Under the pieces are notes generated by a model. It was not told the origin of the DNA. It saw nothing but the letters and a program-made list of their open reading frames with translations, and made no database searches. Positions 31,540-41,734 of a stretch of DNA of 64,000 nt are shown here, in pieces. Source of the stretch: CAWELS01 sp964468205 (GTDB lineage: Bacteria > Acidobacteriota > Terriglobia > Bryobacterales > Bryobacteraceae); the NCBI GenBank assembly GCA_964468205.1, contig CAYXVG010000038.1:7605-71604 (forward strand). The letters are read 5' to 3'. Numbering within the stretch: the stretch's first letter is position 1; every line of letters begins with the position of its first letter. The translations under genes and the position numbers were made by a program.

Positions 31540-32744
31540 TGGCAATACAACCAGATGCTCAGGGCCATTTCGGCCCCTACGGAGGCAAGTTCGTTCCGGA
31601 GATCCTGATGTCCCCGCTGGACGAACTGGAGAAGGCGTATGCCGAGGCGCGCTCGGACCCCAAATTCGAGACCGAATTGCAGGAACTGCTGCGGAACTAC
31701 GCCGGCCGGCCGACCGCTCTTTACCATGCGCGGCGGCTTTCGGAAACGCTCGGCGGCGCGAAGATTTATTTGAAGCGGGAGGATCTGCTCCACACCGGCG
31801 CCCACAAGATCAACAATTGTCTGGGCCAAATCCTGCTTGCCAGGCGCATGGGCAAGAGCCGCATCATCGCCGAGACCGGCGCCGGGCAGCACGGCGTGGC
31901 GACCGCGACGGTTTGCGCCTTGTTCGGGATGGATTGCGTGGTCTACATGGGCGAGGAAGACATGCGGCGGCAGCGGCTGAACGTCTTTCGCATGCGCCTG
32001 CTGGGTGCGAAGGTGGCCGGGGTGAACGCCGGCAGCCGGACTCTGAAGGACGCCATCAGCGAAGCCATGCGGGATTGGGTTACGAACGCCGGCGATACCC
32101 ACTATCTGCTTGGCTCCGCTCTGGGAGCGCATCCGTACCCGATGATGGTGCGCGATTTCCAGCGGGTGATCGGACTCGAGGCGCGCCGGCAGATCATCGA
32201 CCGCGAGGGCCGGCTTCCCGACGCCGTCTTCGCCTGCGTCGGCGGCGGCAGCAACGCGATCGGAATATTCCACCCGTTCCTCGAGGACAGGAGCGTTCGC
32301 CTGATCGGCGTCGAAGCGGGCGGGCGGGGAGCGTCGTTGGGCGATCACGCGGCGCGGTTCAGCGGCGGTGTTCCCGGAGTGCTACAGGGGACATACAGTT
32401 ACCTGCTCCAGAACGGTGACGGTCAGATTTCGCTCACGCATTCGGTTTCGGCGGGACTCGACTACGCCTCGGTGGGCCCTGAGCATGCGTTGCTCCACGA
32501 CCTGGGCCGCGCCGAATACTGCTATTGCCGGGACGGAGGCGCGCTAGAGGCGGCGCGACGGCTCTCGGTCACCGAGGGAATTATTCCAGCGCTCGAATCC
32601 GCCCACGGCGTCGCCGAGGCCATGCGACAGGCGCCGGATGCCAAAGGCCAGATCTTCATCGTGAATCTATCGGGCCGCGGCGACAAGGACATCGACATCT
32701 ACCGCGAGAACTTTCCGGAACTCGATGCGGGAGAACCGGCGTGA
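31539..32744 (+). CDS. trpB: Tryptophan synthase beta chain
   Basis: TrpB joins indole and serine to tryptophan with PLP. It is 401 residues from the ATG at 31539, which overlaps the trpF stop by one base. The sequence includes FGPYGGKFVPEIL, KREDLLHTGAHKINNCLGQ (PLP Lys), ETGAGQHGVATATVCALFG, CVGGGSNAIGIFHPF (phosphate loop) and SAGLDYASVGPEHA. All hallmarks of the TrpB1 type, which works with TrpA, are present. The gene ends in a GTGA overlap with trpA. Confidence 0.98.
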   Translation: MAIQPDAQGHFGPYGGKFVPEILMSPLDELEKAYAEARSDPKFETELQELLRNYAGRPTALYHARRLSETLGGAKIYLKREDLLHTGAHKINNCLGQILLARRMGKSRIIAETGAGQHGVATATVCALFGMDCVVYMGEEDMRRQRLNVFRMRLLGAKVAGVNAGSRTLKDAISEAMRDWVTNAGDTHYLLGSALGAHPYPMMVRDFQRVIGLEARRQIIDREGRLPDAVFACVGGGSNAIGIFHPFLEDRSVRLIGVEAGGRGASLGDHAARFSGGVPGVLQGTYSYLLQNGDGQISLTHSVSAGLDYASVGPEHALLHDLGRAEYCYCRDGGALEAARRLSVTEGIIPALESAHGVAEAMRQAPDAKGQIFIVNLSGRGDKDIDIYRENFPELDAGEPA

Positions 32745-33544
32745 CCCGCATCGGTAGGCTGTTTGAAAGCCTCCAGAGCGAAGGCCGGCCGGCATTGATC
32801 GCCTACCTGACCGCGGGCGACCCGGCGATGGACCGCACCGGCTCCCTGGTTGCCGCGCTCGAGCGCGGCGGAGCGGATCTGATCGAGTTGGGCGTCCCGT
32901 TCTCGGACCCGGTGGCCGACGGGCCCGTCATCCAGCGGGCCTCGGAGAGGGCCTTGCGGGGCGGAGCGACTTTGAGGGGCGTGCTGGGAATCGCCCGCGA
33001 AATCCGCTCCCGCTCGGAGATTCCGATCCTGCTGTTCACTTATCTGAACCCGGCTCTGCGGTACGGGCTGGACAAGCTGGCCGCGGATGCGGTGGACGCG
33101 GGAGTTGACGGCTGTCTGCTTACCGACCTGTCAGTGGAGGAGGCGGGCGACTATGTCGGGAGCATGCGCGAGCGCGGCCTCGATACCGTGTTTCTCGCCG
33201 CTCCGACGAGCACGCGGGAGCGCCTGCAACTGGTGGCGAAGTACTCGTCCGGTTTTGTCTACCTGATCTCCCGTATGGGTGTGACCGGCGCGCAGTCGTC
33301 GCTTTCCGACGCCATCGGCCCGCTGGTGGAAGCGGCCCGGCAGGTGACGGACCTTCCGCTCGCGGTGGGATTCGGCATTTCAAAGCCGGAACATGCCGCG
33401 GCAGTGGGAGCCATGGCGGATGGGGTCGTGGTGGGAAGCGCTTTTGTGCGGCTGATCGAAGAGCACGCCGGAGCGCCGGACCTGGAGGCGAAACTGGAGG
33501 CGCTCGCCCGCTCGCTGGCCGATGCGCTGCCGGGAAAGAATTGA
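32741..33544 (+). CDS. trpA: Tryptophan synthase alpha chain
   Basis: TrpA cleaves indole-3-glycerol phosphate to indole and channels it to TrpB. It starts at GTG 32741, overlapping the trpB stop, and gives 267 residues. Catalytic Glu and Asp are in IELGVPFSDPVADGPVIQ; LTDLSVEEAGDY, FVYLISRMGVTGAQSS and LAVGFGISKPEHAA (phosphate site) are standard. The chorismate mutase gene follows after four bases, continuing the operon toward phenylalanine and tyrosine. Confidence 0.98.
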   Translation: MTRIGRLFESLQSEGRPALIAYLTAGDPAMDRTGSLVAALERGGADLIELGVPFSDPVADGPVIQRASERALRGGATLRGVLGIAREIRSRSEIPILLFTYLNPALRYGLDKLAADAVDAGVDGCLLTDLSVEEAGDYVGSMRERGLDTVFLAAPTSTRERLQLVAKYSSGFVYLISRMGVTGAQSSLSDAIGPLVEAARQVTDLPLAVGFGISKPEHAAAVGAMADGVVVGSAFVRLIEEHAGAPDLEAKLEALARSLADALPGKN

Positions 33545-33547
33545 ATA

Positions 33548-33865
33548 ATGGATAGAGAGGCTGGCTTAGAAGCGCTCGCCCGGTATCGCGAGCAGATCGA
33601 CGACGTGGATCGCGAGCTCGTCCGCTTGCTCAACGAGCGAACCCGGATTGTCGAGTTGCTGGGACACGTGAAGCAGCAACTTGAGCTGCCGGTCTATGAA
33701 CCGAAACGCGAGGACGAGGTCTACGCCAACATCATCGATGCGAATGAGGGTCCACTCCCGCCCGACGCTCTGAAGCGCCTCTTCGAGCGCATCGTGGATG
33801 AGATGCGCACGCTGCAGCGCATGAAACGGAAACGGGGAGAAGAACGGATGGCCAGCGATGATTAA
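33548..33865 (+). CDS. Chorismate mutase, AroQ type
   Basis: A 105-residue all-helical AroQ mutase, which rearranges chorismate to prephenate at the branch to Phe and Tyr. The pattern YREQIDDVDRELVRLLNERT (helix 1), HVKQQLELPVYEPKREDEVY (catalytic Lys/Arg region) and LKRLFERIVDEMRTLQRMKR (helix 3) is typical. It is a stand-alone domain without a fused prephenate dehydratase. There is no signal peptide, so it is cytoplasmic. It lies four bases after trpA and 66 bases before the DAHP synthase. The C-terminus is very basic then acidic, as in several AroQ proteins. Confidence 0.93.
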   Translation: MDREAGLEALARYREQIDDVDRELVRLLNERTRIVELLGHVKQQLELPVYEPKREDEVYANIIDANEGPLPPDALKRLFERIVDEMRTLQRMKRKRGEERMASDD

Positions 33866-33931
33866 CAGTTTACCGGACAGGGCGCCGCGGTACGGGCGGC
33901 CCAGCCCCCGGTATGCCGGGAGGAATTGGCA

Positions 33932-34945
33932 ATGCTTGTCGTAATGCAGGAGGGCGCCCGGGAGCCGCAAATCCAGGCGGTGATCGACCGCCTGGTGACG
34001 CTCGGATTCACCGTCCACCGATCCACGGGAGTTCAGCACACGGTGCTCGGCGGAGTGGGGCCGGTGGAAAACATCGAACCGGCCGACTTCGAAGTGATGG
34101 ACGGCGTGAAGGAATGCCACCGGATCGCCTCGCCCTACAAGCTTGCCAGCCGGAGTTTCCGCCCCGGCGGGACGGTGGTGAACATCGGCGACCTCGCGGT
34201 GGGGGGCGATCGGATCACCATCATGGCCGGCCCCTGCAGCGTCGAAAGCGAGCAGCAGATTGAGCAGGCGGCGGAGGCCGTCGCAAAGGCCGGGGCAACG
34301 GTAATCCGCGGCGGGGCGTTCAAGCCGCGCACTTCGCCTTACAGCTTCCAGGGCCTGGGCGAAGAAGGTCTCCAGCTCATGCGGGCGGCCGCCGACCGCC
34401 ACGGCCTCAAGGTGATCAGCGAGGTGATGGATCAGGAGCAGATTCCGCTCTTGGCCGAATACGCGGACGTACTGCAGATCGGGGCGCGGAACATGCAGAA
34501 TTTCATCCTGCTGCGCAAGCTCGGGGAGCTGCGCAAACCGGTTCTGCTGAAGCGGGGCCCGGCGGCGACGATCGAGGAGCTTCTAATGTCGGCCGAGTAC
34601 ATTCTCTCGGGCGGAAACTACGACGTGATTCTGTGCGAGCGCGGCATTCGGACGTTCGAGACTTACACCCGCAACACAATGGACATCTCCGCCATACCGG
34701 TGGTGAAGAAACTCTCGCACCTGCCCATCGTGGCCGACCCATCGCACGGAACGGGCCGCCGGGATAAGGTGCTGCCGATGGCGCGGGCCGCCGTGGCGGC
34801 GGGCGCCGACGGATTACTCATTGAGGTGCATCCCGACCCGGACCACGCCATGAGCGACGGCGCTCAGTCGCTGTGGCCGGATCAGTTTGCCGAACTCATG
34901 CGGCAGTTGACAATCATTGCCGCGGCCGTTGGCCGTACGGTCTAG
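33932..34945 (+). CDS. aroF: 3-deoxy-7-phosphoheptulonate (DAHP) synthase, type I-beta
   Basis: The enzyme condenses phosphoenolpyruvate and erythrose 4-phosphate, the entry to the shikimate pathway. At 337 residues, it has an N-terminal ferredoxin-like regulatory domain (about 1-70) followed by the TIM barrel, as in Thermotoga-type I-beta enzymes. Motifs: AGPCSVESEQQIEQAA, RGGAFKPRTSPYSFQGLG, GARNMQNF, KRGPAATIEE, and PSHGTGRRDKV. The ATG at 33932 has GGGAGGA upstream; a TTG at 33926 is a less likely alternative. The neighbouring mutase and tyrA suggest feedback control by aromatic end products. Symbol given by operon context; aroG-type naming is also used. Confidence 0.94.
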   Translation: MLVVMQEGAREPQIQAVIDRLVTLGFTVHRSTGVQHTVLGGVGPVENIEPADFEVMDGVKECHRIASPYKLASRSFRPGGTVVNIGDLAVGGDRITIMAGPCSVESEQQIEQAAEAVAKAGATVIRGGAFKPRTSPYSFQGLGEEGLQLMRAAADRHGLKVISEVMDQEQIPLLAEYADVLQIGARNMQNFILLRKLGELRKPVLLKRGPAATIEELLMSAEYILSGGNYDVILCERGIRTFETYTRNTMDISAIPVVKKLSHLPIVADPSHGTGRRDKVLPMARAAVAAGADGLLIEVHPDPDHAMSDGAQSLWPDQFAELMRQLTIIAAAVGRTV

Positions 34946-34966
34946 CAACCAAGCGAGTCGACTACT

Positions 34967-35809
34967 GTGAAAACCGTAACCATCGCCGGCGTCGGGCTCA
35001 TCGGGGGATCGTTTGCTCTCGCCCTGCGCAAAGCCGGTTTCCAGGGAAAGATTCTCGGGGTGAGTTCCCCGCGAACCGTTGCCGAGGCGCTCAAGCTGGG
35101 GGTGATCGACGAAGCTTTGCCGCTCGAAGAAGCGATTCCCCAGAGCGACCTGGTATATCTAGCGCAGCCGATCAGGCAGATTCTCGACACCCTGCCAAAG
35201 CTGGACCGGCTGCTGAAACCGGGAGCGCTGGTCACCGACGCGGGCAGCACGAAACGCGAGATCGCCTCTCGCGGCGCGGCTTCAATCCGGCGGGCGCTGT
35301 TCCTCGGCGGCCACCCGATGGCGGGCAAGGAAAGCCGGGGCGTCGGAGCGGCCGAGGCGGATCTTTTCGTGGGCCGGCCGTATGTGGTAACTCCGTCCCG
35401 CCCGGGGGACTTAGAGATGGAGCGGGCGGCGGAGTTCCTCGCGTGGATCTCGAGGATCGGCTCGCGCCTCATTACCATGGAGGCGGCGGAACACGACCGC
35501 GTCGTGGCCCTCGCATCGCATCTGCCACAGCTCGCTTCCACTGCTTTGGCGGCAACGCTCGGCGGTCATCCGGTGGCATCCGGGATCGCGAACGTCGCCG
35601 GGCCGGGGTTGGTTGACACCACCCGCCTCGCACTCAGCCCCTTCGACGTTTGGGCGGATATTTTCGCCACGAATCAAGTCGAGGTGGAGCGCGCTCTCTC
35701 CGCGTATATCAACGACCTGGAGGCGATTCGCAGGGAGCTCTCAAGCGGCTCGCTCGAGGATCATTTCCGGGCCGCGGGCAAATTCGCGGAAGCTGTTCGA
35801 AAATCCTGA
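34967..35809 (+). CDS. tyrA: Prephenate dehydrogenase
   Basis: TyrA oxidatively decarboxylates prephenate to 4-hydroxyphenylpyruvate (tyrosine branch), or acts on arogenate in some bacteria. The 280-residue product from GTG 34967 has a Rossmann fold GVGLIGGSFALALRKAGF, LVTDAGSTKREIA, the active-site GGHPMAGKESRGVGAA (catalytic His and Ser/Lys region), EHDRVVALASHLPQL and a C-terminal helical domain. No ACT domain follows, so feedback may act elsewhere. It closes the seven-gene run; the next gene begins 101 bases later. Confidence 0.95.
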   Translation: MKTVTIAGVGLIGGSFALALRKAGFQGKILGVSSPRTVAEALKLGVIDEALPLEEAIPQSDLVYLAQPIRQILDTLPKLDRLLKPGALVTDAGSTKREIASRGAASIRRALFLGGHPMAGKESRGVGAAEADLFVGRPYVVTPSRPGDLEMERAAEFLAWISRIGSRLITMEAAEHDRVVALASHLPQLASTALAATLGGHPVASGIANVAGPGLVDTTRLALSPFDVWADIFATNQVEVERALSAYINDLEAIRRELSSGSLEDHFRAAGKFAEAVRKS

Positions 35810-35910
35810 ACTGCGGGACCTGGAACCGGCTTGAGACCGGGCTCGCCCTGGAGAGCGCTCATAACCCGAATCCGATACTCCGAGTGCGATACCTTGTATG
35901 AAGCGCGAAC

Positions 35911-37821
35911 ATGAATCCGAGACTGATTGCGGTTGACGGACCTCTCGAGGGAGAGGTGATCCCGATCCCGGAGGGGGAGCGCACATTGGGCCGCGACCGC
36001 GGCGCCGGCGTTCAAATCCCGGACCCCTCCGTTTCGCGCCGGCACTGCGTCATCAGGTTATGCGCGGACGGACGGGTCGTGCTCCGCGATAGTCGAAGCA
36101 GAAACGGCACCTTCGTCAACGGCCTCCCGGTGGAGGAGCGAACACTCGTACACGGCGATGAAATCCGGGTCGGCGCCTGCCATTTTCTGTTCCTCACGCG
36201 CCAGGAGACTTCCGAACAACCCGCCGCTCTGCTAACGGAGGAGCAGGGTTTGGAGACGCGCACGATCGTCGCACTGCGGCGGAGCGATGCTCTCTACCTC
36301 CGGCCCGACGAGGCGATGGAAGGAGCGGCCGAGCCGGCGCGCGTCGCGCACAACCTGAAGGCGCTGCTTCGAGCCAGCCGCACCATTCGCTCCAGCCGCG
36401 GGGTGGGAGAGCTAGCCAGGGAACTGGCTGAGCTGGTCACCGAGACGATACCCGCGTCGGAGCTCGCCCTGCTTCTTCTCGAGCCCGGCCGGCCGGAGCC
36501 GGTGTGGAGTTTTAGCTGGCAGCAGGGTGAGGTTCAGGGCGGCGCCCTTCCGGTCCCCGACAAGCTCGTGCGGCGGGCCTTTGAAGAGGACACGGCGATT
36601 CTCACCAACGAGCCGGCCACGAAACCAGGAGGTTCGAAGGCGGCCGGGGCGGTTCTGGCGAAGTCCGTCCTGCTCGCTCCGCTGTCGGGATCGGAAGGGG
36701 TTGTTGGCGTCATCTACCTCGGCTCGGCGAATCCACTCGTCGCGTTTGACGAGGAGCACCTGCAGGTACTGACCGCGATCGCCTCGGTCTCCGGTCTGGC
36801 GATCGAGAACGCCCTGCAGTTTGACCGTCTGCGAGCAGAGAACCAGCGCCTGCGCGAAGAGATCGCGGTCGAGCACGACATGGTGGGCGACTCGCCGGCC
36901 ATGCAGGCCATCTACCGCTTCGTCTCGAAAGTGGCTCCAACTGACGCCACGGTTCTCATCACCGGAGAGAGCGGCACCGGCAAGGAGTTGGTCGCCCGCG
37001 CGATTCACCGGAACAGCAAGCGCGCCTCCGGACCTTTCGTGGCGGTTAACTGCGCCGCGCTCACTGAGACGTTGCTCGAAAGCGAGCTCTTCGGCCATGA
37101 GAAAGGCTCGTTCACCGGCGCCATCTCACGAAAATCCGGGAAGTTTGAGGCGGCGAATGGCGGAACGATTTTTCTCGACGAGGTTGGCGAGACGCCGCCG
37201 CCGCTGCAGGCGAAGTTGCTGCGGGTGCTGCAGGAACGGGAGTTCGAGCGCGTTGGAGGCACCGGGACAATCAAGGTCGATGTGCGGGTGATCGCCGCCA
37301 CCAACCGCGACCTTCCCGGCGAGATCCGGAAGGGCAGATTCCGGGAAGACCTCTTCTACCGGCTCAACGTCGTGTCCGTCAACATGCCGCCGCTACGAGA
37401 AAGGCGGCAGGATATCCCGATTCTTGCCGAGTTTTTCGCCAGCCGTTTCGGGCAGCGGTTGGGCAGACCCGTCACCGGGCTTCGCGCCGATGCCGCGGCC
37501 CTGTTGGCCGGCTACGACTGGCCGGGCAACGTGCGCGAACTCGAAAATGCCATCGAAAGAGCCGTGGTGCTTGGCGCCGATACGAAGATAGTGCCGGACG
37601 ACCTACCTGGCGAACTGCTCGAATTCGGAACGCATGCGGCCGGCCCGGCGGAGGGCTATCACGCCGCCGCGCGGGAAGCGAAACGGCAGATCATCCTCCG
37701 CGCGATCGAGAGCGCGGGCGGCAGCCAAAAGGACGCGGCGAAAGCACTGGGCGTGAACCCGACCTACCTCTCCCGGCTCATCCGGAATCTCGATCTGAAA
37801 GATCTCGTCAAGAGCGGATAA
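35911..37821 (+). CDS. FHA-GAF-AAA+-Fis sigma-54-dependent activator
   Basis: A 636-residue bacterial enhancer-binding protein. Domains: FHA at about 20-95 (LGRDRGAGVQIPDPSVSRRH, binds phosphothreonine), GAF at about 150-310, AAA+ at about 335-560 and a Fis-type HTH at the end (GGSQKDAAKALGVNPTYLSR). Walker A is GESGTGKELVARAIH, Walker B TIFLDEVGETPPPLQ, and the sigma-54-contacting loop ELFGHEKGSFTGAI carries FTGA in the usual GAFTGA place. The FHA domain replaces the common receiver domain, so input is probably a Ser/Thr-kinase-phosphorylated partner. It follows tyrA after 101 bases. Target genes unknown. Confidence 0.92.
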   Translation: MNPRLIAVDGPLEGEVIPIPEGERTLGRDRGAGVQIPDPSVSRRHCVIRLCADGRVVLRDSRSRNGTFVNGLPVEERTLVHGDEIRVGACHFLFLTRQETSEQPAALLTEEQGLETRTIVALRRSDALYLRPDEAMEGAAEPARVAHNLKALLRASRTIRSSRGVGELARELAELVTETIPASELALLLLEPGRPEPVWSFSWQQGEVQGGALPVPDKLVRRAFEEDTAILTNEPATKPGGSKAAGAVLAKSVLLAPLSGSEGVVGVIYLGSANPLVAFDEEHLQVLTAIASVSGLAIENALQFDRLRAENQRLREEIAVEHDMVGDSPAMQAIYRFVSKVAPTDATVLITGESGTGKELVARAIHRNSKRASGPFVAVNCAALTETLLESELFGHEKGSFTGAISRKSGKFEAANGGTIFLDEVGETPPPLQAKLLRVLQEREFERVGGTGTIKVDVRVIAATNRDLPGEIRKGRFREDLFYRLNVVSVNMPPLRERRQDIPILAEFFASRFGQRLGRPVTGLRADAAALLAGYDWPGNVRELENAIERAVVLGADTKIVPDDLPGELLEFGTHAAGPAEGYHAAAREAKRQIILRAIESAGGSQKDAAKALGVNPTYLSRLIRNLDLKDLVKSG

Positions 37822-37949
37822 GCCGCTGCAGGATTCCCGTTCGGTTCGCGAAACGCGGCGCTGGCGCCGCCCGGCGGCCGCCCACTCCGTTACCTCGCAT
37901 CCGTTCTGAAACATTCGCCGCGCCGCCAACCGTTTACAATAAAAGGCTT

Positions 37950-38195
37950 ATGAAGGCACGCGTTTACGTCTCATTCAAGGAGACGGTCTTGGACCCTCAG
38001 GGCAAGACCGTCTGCGCAGCTCTCCAGGGCATGGGCTACAGCAGTATCGAAAGCGTCCGGCAGGGGAAGTTTTTCGAGATCCTTTTCAAAGAGGGCGCCA
38101 CTCCAGAGGCCGCGAAAGCGCAGGTGGAAGAGGCCGCCCATGCGGTGCTCGCAAATCCGGTGATCGAGGAATTTCGCGTCGAGATCCTGGATTGA
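37950..38195 (+). CDS. purS: Phosphoribosylformylglycinamidine synthase subunit PurS
   Basis: PurS is the small structural subunit of the PurL-PurQ-PurS complex in de novo purine synthesis. The 81-residue sequence has the typical pattern ARVYVSFKETVLDPQGKTVC, MGYSSIESVRQGKFFEI and a C-terminal NPVIEEFRVEI. It is complete and starts at the ATG 128 bases after the activator gene. PurL and PurQ are not adjacent, as is often the case in Acidobacteriota. It sits 15 bases upstream of glmS, so the two are probably cotranscribed. Confidence 0.92.
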   Translation: MKARVYVSFKETVLDPQGKTVCAALQGMGYSSIESVRQGKFFEILFKEGATPEAAKAQVEEAAHAVLANPVIEEFRVEILD

Positions 38196-38210
38196 GGAAT
38201 CAAACACGAT

Positions 38211-40057
<1,847 letters not shown>

Positions 40058-40061
<4 letters not shown>

Positions 40062-40477
40062 GGCAGGCGTCTCATCAATTGTCGGTCGCGACCCGCGGCA
40101 AGGGGCTCTACGAGTTCACCAGCGAAGTGGTCCGCTGGGTTCGCGAGCAGACGATGTCCACGGGCATCCTGACCGTTTGGGTGCGGCACACGTCGGCTTC
40201 TCTGACGGTGCAGGAGAACGCCGATCCGGACGTCGTCCGCGACCTGAATGATTACTTCGGACGAATTGCGCCGGAGGACAACAGCCTCTACCGCCACACC
40301 ACCGAGGGGCCGGACGACATGCCGGCCCACATCCGCTCGGCGCTCACTCTCACGCAGTTGACGATCCCGCTGGTGGACGGCCGCCTGAGCCTCGGCACGT
40401 GGCAGGGCCTCTACTTGTTCGAGCACCGCTCCATTCCCCACACCCGCCAACTGACGCTGCATCTGATCGGGGAATGA
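40058..40477 (+). CDS. YjbQ/UPF0047 family protein
   Basis: A 139-residue protein of the YjbQ family, some members of which have weak thiamine-phosphate-synthase-like activity; the role is not settled. It starts at ATG 40058, overlapping the glmS stop (ATGA). Conserved signatures are VRHTSASLTVQENADPD (His and Ser), RHTTEGPDDMPAHIRSAL (His) and LSLGTWQGLYLFEHR. A His triad could bind a metal ion. A paralogue lies at 49685. Cotranscription with glmS suggests housekeeping, but no functional link is known. Confidence 0.9.
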
Positions 40478-40525
40478 AGTGCAGCGGCTGGTTTCGCTGG
40501 ACCGCCGCGTTGCGCAAGACGCCAG

Positions 40526-41659
40526 CTACCCGAGCAGATTCACGAGACGGTCGACCTCCGCGCGGGTGTTGTATAGATGGGGCGCCGCGCGCAGGTTCCC
40601 CTTCCGGTAGGACGTGAACACTCCCTCTGCCCGCAGCCTCCGCCATATTCGTTCATTTCTTGCCTTGTCGCGGTGGGTGAAGACGACGAGCGTGGAACGC
40701 CGGTTCCCTTCCCTTGGGCTCAGCGCTTCATAGGCGGGGGGCAGGCGTTCCAGAATTCGCGAAACCAGATCCTGATCGTGCCCAGCCACGTGGTTGATGC
40801 CGAGTTCCAACAGGTATTCGATCGCCGCCGTCCACGGGAGGTAGTTGAAGAAATTCGCCGTCCCGAATATGTCGTATTTCCGCCCGCCAAGGCCATCCCG
40901 GATATTGAGCAGATCGCCGCCGGAGCCCAGATCGTCCGCGGTCTGCATTGAGAGCCAGTAGAGCTGGTTGTATTCGAGAGCTTCGAGCAGGTCTTTCCGC
41001 GCCCACAGGAACCCCGTTCCGTAAGGCCCGCAAAGCCATTTGAAGCCGACGCTGACGGCCGCGTCCACGGGCGCTTTTGACAAGTCCAGCGGCCGCGCGC
41101 CGATCGCCTGAGAGCCGTTCAACACAAACCAGACGCCGCGCCGCCGGCAGACCTCGCCGAGAGCCTCCAGGTCCACGGTCCAGCCGGAAAAGGAATGCAC
41201 CCAGGAGGTGCAGAAGACACGGCTCGCCGGCGTGATGGCGCGCTCCAACTCCTCCGGCTCCACCACGTATCCCGCGGGCTGAATGAATCGGACACCGATG
41301 CCGCGATCTCGCAAACCGGTCCACGGAAGCACGTTAGAGGGGAAATCTCCCCTCATCACGAGCACCTCGTCGCCGGAGCGGAGCGGCAGTCCGTTGGCCA
41401 GCAAATGCAGTCCGTAGGAGGCGCTGTTGGCCAGGACAATCTCTTCTTCGGGAACGCGGACCAACCGGGCAATGGCCTGCCGCAGCCGTTGGGGAACGCC
41501 GCTGAAGCGTTCGGTGGTGAGCTCAAACGGCTGTTGTTTCCAGCGAACCGCTTCGGCGGCTTGCTCCGCCGCCACCCGGGGCAAAGCGCCCTGATGAGCC
41601 GCGTTCAACCAGACCCGGCCGTCAAAGGGTCCGAAATCCCGGCGGCAATCGAGAGACAT
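40526..41659 (-). CDS. Class V aminotransferase-fold PLP protein
   Basis: A 377-residue fold-type I PLP protein of the class V group (cysteine desulfurase, isopenicillin N epimerase and kynureninase relatives). It has LNAAHQGALPRVAAEQ at the N-terminus, LANSASYGLHLLANGLPL, TSWVHSFSGWTVDLEAL and the PLP Lys in VSVGFKWLCGPYGTGF. The acidic residue that normally pairs with the PLP ring nitrogen (VDGSQ in relatives) reads LNGSQAIG, an Asp-to-Asn change, so chemistry may differ. No cysteine-loop of desulfurases is evident. It converges with the YjbQ gene. Substrate unknown. Confidence 0.82.
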   Translation of the reverse strand: MSLDCRRDFGPFDGRVWLNAAHQGALPRVAAEQAAEAVRWKQQPFELTTERFSGVPQRLRQAIARLVRVPEEEIVLANSASYGLHLLANGLPLRSGDEVLVMRGDFPSNVLPWTGLRDRGIGVRFIQPAGYVVEPEELERAITPASRVFCTSWVHSFSGWTVDLEALGEVCRRRGVWFVLNGSQAIGARPLDLSKAPVDAAVSVGFKWLCGPYGTGFLWARKDLLEALEYNQLYWLSMQTADDLGSGGDLLNIRDGLGGRKYDIFGTANFFNYLPWTAAIEYLLELGINHVAGHDQDLVSRILERLPPAYEALSPREGNRRSTLVVFTHRDKARNERIWRRLRAEGVFTSYRKGNLRAAPHLYNTRAEVDRLVNLLG

Positions 41660-41734
41660 AAGTGAAGATTAGCGTATGATGGGGACAGCGGCGCGGCGAG
41701 CCGCGGAGTATCCACGAATGCAGAGGAGTAGAGA

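Noticed and set aside
38196..38210. glmS ribozyme upstream of glmS
   Set aside because: Only 15 bases separate purS and glmS, too short for the ribozyme, and no core sequence is seen.
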